The notes under the pieces: generated by a model
What the model saw: the letters and a program-made list of their open reading frames with translations, nothing else
Databases searched by the model: none
Told to the model about the DNA's origin: nothing
Program-made: the position numbers and the translations under genes
In this document: piece by piece, positions 23,001-32,495 of the stretch
Position numbering within the stretch: position 1 is the stretch's first letter
Layout of the letters: every line of letters begins with the position of its first letter
From: Candidula unifasciata
Lineage: Eukaryota > Mollusca > Gastropoda > Stylommatophora > Geomitridae
Assembly (NCBI GenBank): GCA_905116865.2
Contig: CAJHNH020006001.1
Coordinates: 513,045 to 577,044 of the forward strand
Length of the DNA stretch: 64,000 nucleotides
Direction of reading: 5' to 3'

Positions 23001-26000
23001 GCGCCTTTTGGCCGACACATCTGACTTCTGTAGGTAATTGTTGACCGCGTTAACATTTCCTTCATGTGTATTAAAGGGACTGCTGATGTCATTATATGGC
23101 TGTGAATCCTGGACAATTAGTAAACAAGCCCAACAATTGCTTGAATCCTCGAAGATGTTTTTACAGAATACTTGGAATTCCTTAGGCAGGCCCCCCCCCC
23201 CCCCCCCCCCCCCCCCACCCAAAAAAAAGCAGTCCAGATGTTTTGAAAGAGGCAAAGGCTCTAAGACAACCTATCACAAACATCAGAATGAGACGGTCCT
23301 CATTTTTTAGAGTGTTTTTAGGGGAGGGAAACGCCCATGCCAGTTGGCAAGACACTTGGTGATGATGATGATGTCATTGTGAACAGGGCTAGTTTTATAT
23401 ATATATTTATGTGTTTCTCTGCCTTTATTTGCCACATATAATATCTTGCAGAGAAGCCTAGGCTGTCATGTTTTCACATGATCACTGTGCAGATCAGTTT
23501 TGTTTTTTCCATTTTACCCCGTCCATATGGCTGAGCCATCCAGGTAATAATCTGTTTGGGCTATCCTCTGAATAGCAGTCCCAAATTATCAAGGCTAAGA
23601 AAATACCATAACAGGGCCTCAGGCATGTGTAAATCGCGGACCTCTTTCCGGCTACTATACCGCATACCATTGAAAAGCATCTGCAAAGTTAAAGTTACCG
23701 CCGAGAGTTTCCCCCGCGTCGCTACGGGCTGGGACTCAAGAGCAGCAGCTACCACATCTCCTGCAGCTTCGTCCATTTTATTTGCTCGTGAGTCCCAGCC
23801 ATCTAATTTAGCCCCCTCCTTGCATGTGTGGCGCGGGGAATACTCTCGGCGGTGGCGGTATATTGCCGGAAAGAGGTCCGCAGTTTACAAATGACTAAAA
23901 CCCTGTTAGGGTATTTTCTTAGCCTCAATAATTTAGGACCATTATGCAGAGGATAGCCTCTATTTGCCTTTCTCTTGCTCTCTCCACCCACCCCCCCCCC
24001 CCTCCTCATTAATCTTGCTAAATGTCACCAAGTTCTCTAAGTCATTACTACTCATAACATGTCCAAAAAAGTCCTGTCTACGATTTCTCTCTCTCCCTCC
24101 CTCCCCATAGAAACTGTCACTTCTAGCAATAAAAAATAAATTGAAATGGTATTTTTAAAAAAGAGGTGATTTGGTCTTACTTGTTACTTTCAATTATGGA
24201 GAATCTGCTTACAAATGTTTAAATATTCTCCATCTTGCCTTATTGAAAACATATTTATATTTTATATTAATGAACATTTTACACTCTAATTATTGATAAC
24301 TGTCTTTTTCTTTATGCACAGAGCTCAAAATATCACATTACTGGCAGAAATGCCACCTTTGTCCTTGCCAAGAAGGAGGGCAGTAGAGAGTATTGGCCAC
24401 GTCTGCTTAAAGATCCTAAAAAGGTATTGTGTATTTTCCATACCTGATATATTCTTGTTGCCCCTATTGTTGTCTGTCATATTTGATTGTGTTGTATGTA
24501 TTACTTATTTTCATCCTTTTTTCTGTTATTCCTGTCATTTTAGAAATTTATGGATCTTTATTAGTTATCCTGCCCTCCTCCTTCATAGTTACATACAACT
24601 TATAACAGATGTTTAAATAGGAATTTAAAGTGATTTGATTTCCAGCTCCATAGCAGACTGGTCACCCCCTTTTGGCACATTCCTGTGATGTGCCAACAAA
24701 AAGCACATAAAATGTCCCTCACTGTTCATTGTGAAACAAATAATAGACTGCAGTGCCAGGTAGTCCAACAAAATACATGTATATTAAATGTATAAGGTAG
24801 CAGTCAGAAGTGTCAGCACAAAACAGCCTGTCACTAGAAATGCAGTTAATCATGGATGAAGTTGGTCGATCTTCACATACTGTGCCACAGTTATGTGATG
24901 ACTGACATGACTTCACATTGTATTTGATTTTCAGCAATATGTTACCCAGTTTTTGTCAACATATCTATGATATGTCTTTGTACTTACTGGAGCTGAAGTT
25001 TATTTTGCTGTCGACCCCCACTTCCTGCTCAGCGCCCCTTCTACCCATCATGTATTTCGGATCCTCATTAGTGTGTGGGGGGGAATAGACCTGCTGCCTC
25101 TCAATAAAGCGCGTAGTGGAATGCAGTTAATTTCAGTGCTCAAATTGAATGTTTTTGGGCGAAATGCGCAGATATTCTAGCCGTAACTAAATACCATTCC
25201 AGCATGCCAACCACCCTTTTAAGCACGAACACAGAAGAAAACGGTCCACTATCCAGGACGTGCTGTATATTTGGAAGTGAAAGGACTGAGTGGTTGGCAT
25301 CCTGTTGGAATAGTGGGGTTGGGAGAGGGATGATGTTACTAATAAAAGAAATTGCCTGTTATATAAGGGGGCACATCATTATTAATATATGCCTGTGACT
25401 GATTAAATTAAGAATTCAGTTCAGCATTATCAGAAAAGATTGCGATAGAAGATGAAGCAGAGGTGCAATAACAACTAAGCACTGTAACTATGTGTCTCAA
25501 TTCTCTGTGACATCTGCTGAAGGAGATAGATGGGCATGTTCCAAGTACTTTGTAGTTGGTGTAGGATGACAGGTTCTGGCATTACTATTTTCAGGCTAGG
25601 TAACTCAGACACAGGTAACTTGAAAAATACCTCAGGTGGGGATTGAATATAGTGATAAACGTGTGCACTATTTACGAGGGTAAGTCACAAATGGTTATGG
25701 GATGGCAGGAAAATGTAGTTGGTGGTTTCTGAAGGTGTCATTAGGTGACAGCAACATCGAACTTTGTCTCTGTTCGTTAGGTGGTGCTAGGTGTCGCATG
25801 CGCATTTGCAACACAAAAACAAAACGGCCACTGCCCTTATGCAGTGTACCCTCAAAGAACAACGTGCTGTTATGTATTTAGGGGGGGGGGGGCAAAAGGG
25901 CTGCCTGCAAAGGACATTCACAAGGATAAAGGAGAAGACATGCTGAATAGGGTTATGACTGGGGATGAGTCATGGGTGCATCAGTACCATCCCAAATCAA

Positions 26001-29000
26001 AGCATGTTTCAATGCAATAAAAATCCTTCTTTGCTTGCGTTAAAAAACTCAAGGTTACGCCATCAGCAGGGAGTGTTCTGGGATTTTCAAGGAGTTCTTT
26101 TAACCAATTAAAAAAAATTAAAAAGAGGTAATAATGTGAATGCTAATTCAAACTGTAAAGTTCTGTCAATGCTTCAGGATGCAATTTGCAGAAAATGTCC
26201 AGGCCTGCGGACTAGAGGAGTACTGTCATAACAATGCCAGACTACATATAGTTTGTTTACTCAGGGGAAAATTCACCATCTAGGGTGGAAACTTCTCGAA
26301 CATCCACCTTGCAGCCTCTACTTAGCTCTTAGCAATTTTAATCTTTTTGGTCCACTGAAAACCCACCTTGGCAGGAGATATTTCGCAAATGATGCAGAAG
26401 TTGAATGTGAAATAAAAATTTGGTTCAGAAAACAGAGCATGCAGTTCTATGCAGGTTAGGGAGAACTGATAAAATGATCTGACAAGTGCATCAGTGTTAA
26501 TGATATTGTGATTTACTTATTGACTTCCCGTCTTACCTTGGCTGTCATGCATCCCTTCATTAGCTGAATAGCTTCTCATACTTTTGATAATTATTGCCTT
26601 TCCTGCTTCTCCAGATTTTCTGTTGTATGAATAGTATACATTAGTTTTTGATGCACTTCAGATGAACTAGCTGATTCGGGTACTGCTATTTTTATCCTCA
26701 AATTGCATGTTTTTTTTTTTTTCAGTGTTAATGCATGTTTAACATCCTTTGTCAGGTCCATAACTTGAAGACAGACTTTGAGAAATGGAGAGATGAAGAT
26801 GATTCAGATGCTGATGACAATGAAGATTTTAACCTTGATGAGGTAAGCTTGATTCTGATAGTTTTAGTATTGTGCAATTTGCTGTGAAATGTTTAGAAAA
26901 CAGTTCATTGGGAAAAAAAAAAAACCAGAAGTGGGAATTAAACTTACTTAAAAATGAATTAAAAGAAATTGTGATTATAGTATTTATCAGTTATAAGTTG
27001 TTCGGTATCATTGGTAAAAAGTATGTGGTCAGTGGCATATCTTTGAAAATAATAGTAGTACACACATCTTAGCTAACTGGGAACCTCTGTTGTAAAAGAT
27101 GACTTGCATTTCAACATTATTTGAGTGCAATTTCTTTAAATTAATTTCAAGTAAGTTTTATTCCCACTTCTGTTTTCTTTCAAAGTCTTTCAATAAAAAT
27201 AAACAGAATACAGTCCTTGCATTCTAGAGTTAGGGCTTTTTTTTGGTTGGGCACAGGATATATTGGACCCACTTAAATTTGTTCCATGGATTGCCAGATG
27301 GAAAACATTTGAGTTATGACTTAAATTATCTTCACAACACTCAGGACACATCCATGGGCGCTCAGATTCCCCTCTCAACATATTCATCAGCGTTGTGCGG
27401 TTAATAATACCAGTCCTGTGTTGGTTAACAAGACTTCATGTGCATCTAGTGTGCTTCTCATGCTTGGCTGTGCCGATCTGTACTCCCAATTCACGTATTC
27501 TTAGAAGTGATGTGGACACGTTGCTTCCAAAATTCTGTCTTACATTATGCATGGTAGATTATAGTATTACTATTCTTCACACCCCTGTAACACACAGATG
27601 CTTTTCTTTATGCGTAGTAACTATTTCTTTGTTTCTGTAAGTCCTTAGCTGTATGAAAGAATCAGCCCATCACACTCCAGGGTGTACCTCAGAACTGGTT
27701 TGTTCGCTTCAACCAGTTATCACATTCAGCAGTTGGGTGAACATTGTAGCAGATATCTGTTGCTTGGTAACTAATGTGTAGAACATCATTAGAAGACCTC
27801 CTCATGTGGGTTCCGGGGCTCTGTTGTGGGGAAAACAAAAGACCTACTGCCTCGCCAATAGACCTACTGCCTTGCCAATAGACCTACGGCCTCGCCAATA
27901 AAGCATGTTGTAAGAGTCGACTAATTAGTAGTTTTCTTTCAAGATGGAGGGGATTTGCACGAGAGGCAAGGAACCAGCAGTGTGCATTTATAAAAATAAG
28001 TCACATCTGTTAATTAGATGTGCATGCAACACTCAGGTTCTAAGACAAGTATACAGTCCAGAGATGGGTGAACAACCAGAACTTTTCGCTGGGGATAACA
28101 GTCGGTGAACGCGAAGAAAAAGATTAGAACACAATACAAAATGAACAACTGAACAGGTGTATATTACAAAACTTAAAATATTTGAATGAAGCAATTAAAT
28201 TGTTTTCAATTTTTGAGTGCCTCATTGTCATTTTAATGTGTTGATACATGTGTGATTAGTGTGCAGACATAGAGGATCATAGAAAATAATACTTGAGTGA
28301 AATGTTATATTTCATTTCAAATAGATGATGCAGTCAATGGGAGGATTGCAAGGAGCTGGCGCTTCAGATTTAGGGGTAAGTCTAGTTAACAAAAATTGAC
28401 CTTGGCTTCCATTTCAACCCAGAACAAATTGGCATCTGGTAATCTCCTGAAAAGTTACGATGGCTGGCATAATTTTGACTAAATCGGCCATTGAGAAGTA
28501 GGTCTATGAGTCAAGCATCATATGTCCAATGATAGTAGCATGTCCAGTTCTTTCGTAATATCCTACCCCAGATGATTGGGATTGTTTCCTGTGGGCTTCT
28601 AGGAATTTCCCTTGGTGTCTGGGTAGTAAGATCGGACGCCCGTATGTATTGTTGCACACATGAAAAATCACTTGGCAGTTGGAAATCGAAAAGAGTAGCC
28701 AAGGGGCACTGCCCTGGCAAAATTTGAAGTTGAAAATCTCCTCAAAGTATTTCAGGATCCACGCCGGTGCAAAAGTTTGTGCACTGCGCTGAGATTCTTC
28801 AGACAGAGTTTGTGCACTGCGCTGAGATTCTTCAGACAGAGTTTGTGCACTGCGCTGAGATTCTTCAGACAGAGTTTGTGCACTGCGCTGAGATTCTTCA
28901 GACAGAGTTTGTGTACTGCGCTGAGATTCTTCAGAGTTAGTGCACTGCGCTGAGATTCTTCAGACAGTTAGTGCACTGCGCTGAGATTCTTCAAAGTTTG

Positions 29001-32000
29001 TGCACTGCGCTGAGATTCTTCAGAGTTTGTGCACTGTGCTGAGATTCTTCAGACAGAGTTTGTGTGCTGCGCTGAGATTCTTCAGACAGGCTTGAGTTAG
29101 AAGTAGAACGGAGCACTTATGGATTGCTAGCCTTGTGCTATGGTGTTGATCGGTTGTATAAACCAAACAAAATCAAATCGGTAAATTAAGCCATGTTTGT
29201 TTCTCGAGAGAAAACCCATCTAATTAGTAAGTTTATCAATTTCCAGTCTTGCTAAATGCCTGCGCATGCACAACAGGAATCGATTCTGTTAGCTATGAAT
29301 TTGTAAACAAACCACCAAAGCAAGCAGCAAAGGTGGCTGTTACGAGGCAGTGGCAATAACTGGGAGCAACAGTGTTAACATGCTGTATATAATGTTATCT
29401 ATAGATAAATTATTCTTTTGATTAATCAGCGCACCCAGTTTTTTGTTTTTGTTCTTTCAACTGAGGTTGTACAGCTGATTTGAGTTTTGCAGTAAGAAAA
29501 CGTGAAAATTAAAATGTTGGCATCTGAATTATGTGTTTGGTTTATCGTCACTGCACTTCTGGCATGTCCATAGTTGCTTAGAGTGCATCAGAGTCCTGAG
29601 GTGAAGTAGAGTTTCTGTACTGGCTGACAAGACTTTTCATGCATCTGTTGTCCCTCTTTTCTGAACTTTGCTCCCAATTCTTGCATTCTTATCAGCAGTG
29701 TGGTCATGCCCCTTTCAAAATCTTCCAGCCATCCTATCTCTCTAAGGGCATCAACAAGGGCCGAATGGTCCATGGGCTGGCTATCTACCCCTACTGCAGA
29801 CCTGGTTAATTTATCAGCTCTTTCATTGCCAACAACACCCACTGTCTTGTTTTGAGCCTGCCTAGACCCGTCCTATTTCATCTACCTAAGCCATCTAGTT
29901 TCTGTTACAGAATACCTTTTTTGTAAATGATCTATCTCGAGGCTATCATGTCAGATTCATTTATTTCTAGTTCCTTACATATTCGGTATGTTCTGTAATA
30001 TTTTTAGAATATTATGGATCAAGAGAAAGATACTTATCCGAAAGACAAAGGAAATTTTGTAATAAACAGCATTGTTTCAGAACCTGCAATTAATAAGTCA
30101 TATTTGACAGTAGCTTATAAAGAACATAATAAAAAGCATGTTTCTTGGAAGAAGAGGCAGGAGTTGGCTATATAAAGATAGCCACAAACATGAAACAAAA
30201 ACATCTTGGACAAAAAATGCATACTGCAGGCAAATGATCAAAGCTTTCCAGCAAGTTTTGATGAGAATAACTTTCTGCAAAAGACCTGCTACAAATTATT
30301 CTTCAGAAGTGAACTCTCTAAACCATTTCTACATTTTGTTGAAATTCACTTTAAATATTTTTACAGAATAATTCTGCTTGTCCCTAATTAGCAAAATTTG
30401 TATTTATATTACAACAGGAAAATGAGGATAGTGATGATGAAGGTAAGTTACGTGTGTGTGATATCTCTGTAGATGGATACCTAAGAACAAGACCCTTAAT
30501 TATATTATCTTTGGCTTGCACCGGTATTTCTCTTGGCCAGAAGTTTTGCCTTGAAATGTATTTGGGACAGTCTTGGAGGTTGTGATCTTTTGTCTCAGGT
30601 GCCAATCCACATGTGCACATTGCTGATTCACCAATCTTAAATGTTGTATACATAAGGCTGTCAAGTTGATTGTGTCCTGTTCTAAAGCCTAGAATAATGA
30701 CTTCTTTTGATCTGTCCATACTATGGTAATCATCTTGTGGCAGTTTTGGTTTTTTTTTCTGATTGATTTGATTCTCCTTTTCTGTTTTCTATTTAAATTG
30801 TTGTCAGTGCTTGCTATTATATTAAACTGTTCTTGAAATGTCTTAGCATTTTTTTTTTACATTTCTAAGTAATGTCTAATCAAGTGATAATAACATTGTT
30901 GTCTAAATCTAAATTGCTCTGAAGTCATTGAATTCTTTATCTTAGCTGTCTGCATATTCTTGATCCCAGCATATATTTATATAAACCCTGAGATTGTCCC
31001 CTTGATAGTTGATGCAGAATGATAATATGAACTAGACAGTTAACAATTGTCAAGTTTTTCAGTAGTTCTGTGAACATTAGTTATAGAGCATTATTCTTCT
31101 ACTTCTGTCCTTTATCCCCCTATGGAGCATAGGCTGTCAACCAACTCACTCCAAGTCGTCCTATCTTTTACTGTTGCATGCAGCTCATCTATGTCCTCTG
31201 TATCAGTTTTTTTTTTATTATCCAGAAACCATGAGTTGTTAACTCTTTGGCTCGGTACTGTGGATATCGCAACCCTTCAGCCTTGATTCCATGATAGGTA
31301 CCGTAAATCTGGGAGGAAATGTGGCTTTTCTGCCTACCCCGGACCACAAGGAGTTTGTCACTCGGTCACAGTGCAGTCCGGTTTAGCCAACCTCGCAAGA
31401 GAGCCGAGCCCTCTTTATCAGTTAACTTTGTTCTATTGTTACCTTCTCCATGTATTTGTTTTGGTAGGCCTGTATTTCTGTGCCCCTGTGGGTTCGACTG
31501 CAAAGACATTTTAGTTACATTGATCTCAGATTTTCTCAACCTGTGAATTGCCCTTTTGTCAATTCTTGATTCACTGAAATTTGTTTTATCTCCCAAAGCT
31601 CAACAGATTTTTCTGTCATACCATTAAATTATTATCCATATTTCGGCTCCATACAACAGTACTGATTTCATATTATCTGAGCTATTCTTGAAACATGACA
31701 GTTACTTGGGTAAGGCCAGTACAGAGCACCTTGTATCAGATCTGCATTTATGGAAGCTTCCTTGTATGTATTCCGTGGTCTGCCCCTGCTTTCTTTTGTG
31801 CGTCGACCAGTCTGCACATGGCTGCCCTGGATTAGGCCTCTAGGGATAGCACCTGTGCATCATGGGTTAATGAGGACACCACACAAATGATGCTGAACAG
31901 TCCCACAAAACTAACTTGGAAGGCTAACCTGTGAATACGTCAGAAGCAAATGCCCAAAGTAGGATATGTTAGCCAGAAGGTACAAATATGTCAGCTGTGC

Positions 32001-32112
32001 TAAACAGTCTCAATACAATTATAGCACAAATGATTGAGAAATAGAGCTTTTTTGTCAAATGCAATATTTTCATATCTCTGTATCTCCCTCAGACTTGCCT
32101 GACCTCCAGTGA
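17009..32112 (+). CDS. PTGES3: PTGES3 / p23, Hsp90 co-chaperone (complete, 7 exons)
   Basis: p23 binds the ATP-bound N-terminal domain of Hsp90 in the cytosol, stabilises client complexes and is also described as cytosolic prostaglandin E synthase. Exons 17009-17031, 20629-20818, 24322-24423, 26756-26842, 28325-28375, 30418-30442 and 32093-32112 splice in phase to 165 residues; human p23 has about 160. The product opens MDTSSNATHLTPPPVLWAQR, the usual invertebrate p23 entry to the CS fold. It has WPRLLKD at 96-102, matching the p23 signature WPRLTKE, then DFEKW (112-116) and an acidic tail with DSDADDNED and a terminal ENEDSDDEDLPDLQ. The start was chosen because exon 1 ends two bases into a codon, exactly what exon 2 needs, and the ATG has a purine at -3 and G at +4. 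The introns hold many repeats. A hAT transposon ends 101 bp upstream of the ATG. Confidence 0.95.
17052..17091 (+). repeat. 40-bp exact repeat, copy 2
   Basis: Identical to 14223-14262, same orientation, 2.8 kb away. Lies 21 bases inside PTGES3 intron 1. Confidence 0.85.
17092..18060. other. PTGES3 intron 1, nothing recognised
   Basis: AT-rich intron sequence without a placed repeat. Confidence 0.4.
18063..18191. mobile_element. TTAA-target MITE (copy 2)
   Basis: Same ends and internal words as 6342-6479 (TTAGCATCA, TTCACTGGGCCTCTAGGTAG). The right flank TTAA is intact; the left flank has decayed. Confidence 0.7.
18295..18455 (-). mobile_element. LINE tail fragment
   Basis: Minus strand reads RWTGGSLR and DNESWRSTAV, a short LINE C-terminal relic. 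Confidence 0.4.
18469..19459. mobile_element. long member of the TTAA-target family
   Basis: Begins CTCTTTGAGCTGCAGGGGGT...TTAGCATCAGAGGCCCA and ends ATGATGCATTCCCTGGGATC then AAAGAG and TTAA (19460-19463). Same termini as the 138-bp MITE, but 991 bp long. No transposase reading frame recognised inside. Confidence 0.55.
19610..19830 (-). mobile_element. tRNA-derived SINE, family C (decayed)
   Basis: Blocks AGCCATCTTTACTTCCTAG, CTGGGTTCCCCTGGGAG match the family C body. Confidence 0.5.
20200..20412 (+). mobile_element. SINE-like repeat, family B
   Basis: CAGCTGTAAACTC, CCAGAACCTGAGTCTTGTAT, GTTGGTTCCTCG, CAGGCAGATGCA blocks in order, 200 bases before PTGES3 exon 2. Confidence 0.55.
20629..20818 (+). 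CDS. PTGES3: PTGES3 coding exon 2
   Basis: Acceptor TTTCAG ends at 20628 and donor GTATGT starts at 20819. Encodes residues 8-71, the first half of the CS beta-sandwich, including PPPVLWAQRKD. Confidence 0.93.
20925..21357 (-). mobile_element. family C SINE split by a LINE insertion
   Basis: SINE halves 20925-20982 and 21221-21357 are continuous once the LINE piece 20983-21220 is removed. Confidence 0.6.
20983..21220 (+). mobile_element. 238-bp 5'-truncated LINE tail inserted in a SINE
   Basis: Reads EYFGHTKRHDGLEKIIAEG, RRGRGRPT, SDSLSMKVCEVGELVRDR and ends in (ATG)n. Flanked by AGTCAGCTCTT (20972-20982) and AGTCAGCCCTT (21221-21231), an 11-bp target duplication with one mismatch. In PTGES3 intron 2. 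Confidence 0.75.
21420..21495 (+). mobile_element. LINE 3' end fragment, GLCSIGG-type
   Basis: TTTGGCCTGAGTTAGGTGAG followed by an AAGAAGAAAAAGAAGAGG tail, like the ends of the other family members. Confidence 0.4.
21630..22526 (+). repeat. ~56-bp minisatellite, about 16 copies
   Basis: Unit CTCTTGACAGAGAACTAGGT, AAATTAACAGGTAAAGGACC, TTTTTTCATGCCACTC. Copies differ by 2-4-base indels and a few substitutions. In PTGES3 intron 2; each unit carries GGTAAA/GGTAAAT words that look like splice donors. Confidence 0.95.
22530..22725 (-). mobile_element. tRNA-derived SINE, family C (decayed)
   Basis: Starts right after the minisatellite with CATCGGGCACATAATG and a TTTTTATAGACCTGTCA block. Confidence 0.5.
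22935..23055. repeat. dispersed repeat, copy 1
   Basis: TTTACAGCATGGCTGTGATA ... ACACATCTGACTTC; similar to 48665-48770 (TTTACAGCATAGCTGCGATA ... ACACATCTGACTTC). Confidence 0.5.
23085..23372 (+). mobile_element. 5'-truncated LINE with internal poly-C
   Basis: Reads LYGCESWTISKQAQQLLESS, then a 26-C run (23191-23216), then SRCFERGKGSKTTYHKHQNE and a (GATGAT)n tail. Same family as 14957-15785. Confidence 0.7.
23559..23958. mobile_element. foldback element, 400 bp, 8-bp target duplication
   Basis: Most of the element is a long imperfect inverted repeat: GGCTATCCTCTG...CATAACAGGGCCTCA...GGACCTCTTTCCGGC pairs with its reverse at the other end (GCCGGAAAGAGGTCC...GGATAGCC). An inner palindrome GCTGGGACTC/GAGTCCCAGC surrounds the centre. 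Flanks TCTGTTTG and TCTATTTG (one mismatch) are an 8-bp duplication. In PTGES3 intron 2. Relative at 61636-61980. Confidence 0.82.
24322..24423 (+). CDS. PTGES3: PTGES3 coding exon 3
   Basis: Residues 72-105, phase 0 at both ends, with the diagnostic WPRLLKD. Acceptor GCACAG, donor GTATTG. Confidence 0.94.
24424..25670. other. PTGES3 intron 3, first part, nothing recognised
   Basis: Intronic, AT-rich; no exon or repeat family placed. Confidence 0.4.
25672..26530 (+). mobile_element. mariner-type transposon remnant, catalytically dead
   Basis: Begins TTTACGAGGGTAAGTCACAA, a mariner-like terminal repeat. Reads ALMQCTLKEQRAVMYL, then after an internal deletion at a G run NRVMTGDESWVHQYHPKSKH, YCHNNARLHI and HPPCS...LSNFNLFGPLKTHLGRRYFA. 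The first catalytic Asp (TGDE) is kept. The second (HDNARPH) and third (PSDYHLF) are Asn here. Frameshifts and stops too. In PTGES3 intron 3. Confidence 0.82.
26756..26842 (+). CDS. PTGES3: PTGES3 coding exon 4
   Basis: Residues 106-134: the end of the CS domain (DFEKW) and the start of the acidic tail. Acceptor GTCAG, donor GTAAGC. Confidence 0.94.
27235..27660 (-). mobile_element. probable RNase H LINE tail, very decayed
   Basis: Minus strand reads PWMCPECCEDN and a segment parallel to that at 29590-29700. Weak; in PTGES3 intron 4. Confidence 0.35.
27800..28130 (-). mobile_element. SINE-like repeat, family B (reverse), with 20-bp triplication
   Basis: Reverse complement of family B (AGTCGACTAATTAG, GAGAGGCAAGGAACCA, CAACACTCAGGTTCT). 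A 20-bp word GACCTACTGCCTCGCCAATA is present three times at 27840-27900. Confidence 0.6.
28325..28375 (+). CDS. PTGES3: PTGES3 coding exon 5
   Basis: 51-base exon for MMQSMGGLQGAGASDLG, equivalent to the Met/Gly-rich MMNNMGG part of vertebrate p23. Phase 0; donor GTAAGT. Confidence 0.9.
28560..29160 (+). mobile_element. tRNA-derived SINE, family D, expanded by an internal minisatellite
   Basis: Matches 6840-7175 (GTTGGAAATCGAAAAGAGTA, ATTTCAGGATCC...GCCGGTGC, GAACGGAGCACTTATGG), but the single GTGCACTG module is replaced by ten tandem copies. In PTGES3 intron 5. Confidence 0.75.
28774..29089 (+). repeat. ~33-bp minisatellite, 10 copies, inside a SINE
   Basis: Unit AGTTTGTGCACTGCGCTGAG then ATTCTTCAGACAG; some units lack the ACAG. 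Confidence 0.93.
29585..29900 (-). mobile_element. RNase H LINE fragment
   Basis: Minus strand reads GVVGNERADKLTRSAVGVDS, the last conserved block of the LINE RNase H domain. In PTGES3 intron 5. Confidence 0.65.
30418..30442 (+). CDS. PTGES3: PTGES3 coding exon 6 (25-base micro-exon)
   Basis: Encodes ENEDSDDE plus one base. Acceptor AACAG, donor GTAAGT. Matches the QDSDDE run near the end of vertebrate p23. Confidence 0.9.
30470..30725 (-). mobile_element. RNase H LINE 3' coding fragment
   Basis: Reads ILGFRTGHNQLDSLMYTTFK and CTCGLAPETKDHNLQDCPKY, the zinc-knuckle-like tail following RNase H in these LINEs. Probably the same insertion as 29585-29900, broken by later events; the tail now overlaps the intron just after PTGES3 exon 6. 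Confidence 0.65.
31095..31690 (-). mobile_element. LINE 3' fragment, GLCSIGG-type, split by a retroposed piece
   Basis: Outer parts match 1297-1690 (CATAGGCTGTCAACCAACTC, CCCCTGTGGGTTC). Interrupted at 31209-31415. Confidence 0.6.
31209..31415 (-). mobile_element. 207-bp A-tailed retroposed fragment
   Basis: Flanked by CTCTGTATCAGTT (31197-31209, sharing its final T with the T run) and CTCTTTATCAGTT (31411-31423), a 13-bp duplication with one mismatch. A T run (A tail on the minus strand) is at the left edge. One minus-strand frame runs RKATFPPRFTVPIMESRLKG, CDIHSTEPKS, then stop. Source not identified; it could be a 5'-truncated processed pseudogene or an unknown SINE. Confidence 0.6.
32093..32112 (+). 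CDS. PTGES3: PTGES3 terminal coding exon 7
   Basis: Follows a polypyrimidine tract and CTCAG. Completes the split Asp codon and ends LPDLQ-stop (TGA 32110-32112), like the vertebrate MPDLE end. Confidence 0.9.
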
Positions 32113-32489
32113 TAATAGCCTCGCTGCAAGAAAGTGTAACCGACATGCAAGAACATTACATTCGGTGTGTATGTGTGAAAACAAGTGTGTGCAATTAGTG
32201 TGGACTTTGCCAGCGTCATCACAGCATACATTTTTAAAGTTTATTGTTTGCTTGTTCATCCTTTGTAGGATATATAAAACAGATGTCTTTTACAAAGGCC
32301 TTTCAGCATGTTACAGTTAAATGTCATGTTTTGTTTACTTTTGAAAATATAACACAAATCATGAAATCAATCTAGTTTCTTGATCAGTTTATTGGCATGA
32401 ACATGCCATTTATTTGTTCATGCTTATATTTGTCTTAACTATTTTGTCTGTTATTTAGAGATTTTATACTATCACTGTATTTGCTTGTG

Positions 32490-32495
32490 ATTAAA
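32490..32495 (+). promoter_or_regulatory. candidate PTGES3 poly-A signal (ATTAAA)
   Basis: First ATTAAA/AATAAA-type hexamer I find downstream of the PTGES3 stop, about 380 bases after it. Position only; no transcript evidence. Confidence 0.3.

Noticed and set aside
31239..31425. TTAA-flanked element beginning CTCTTTGG, like the TTAA MITEs
   Set aside because: The ends are not inverted repeats of one another. A 13-bp target duplication and A tail explain the insertion better as a retroposed fragment (31209-31415).
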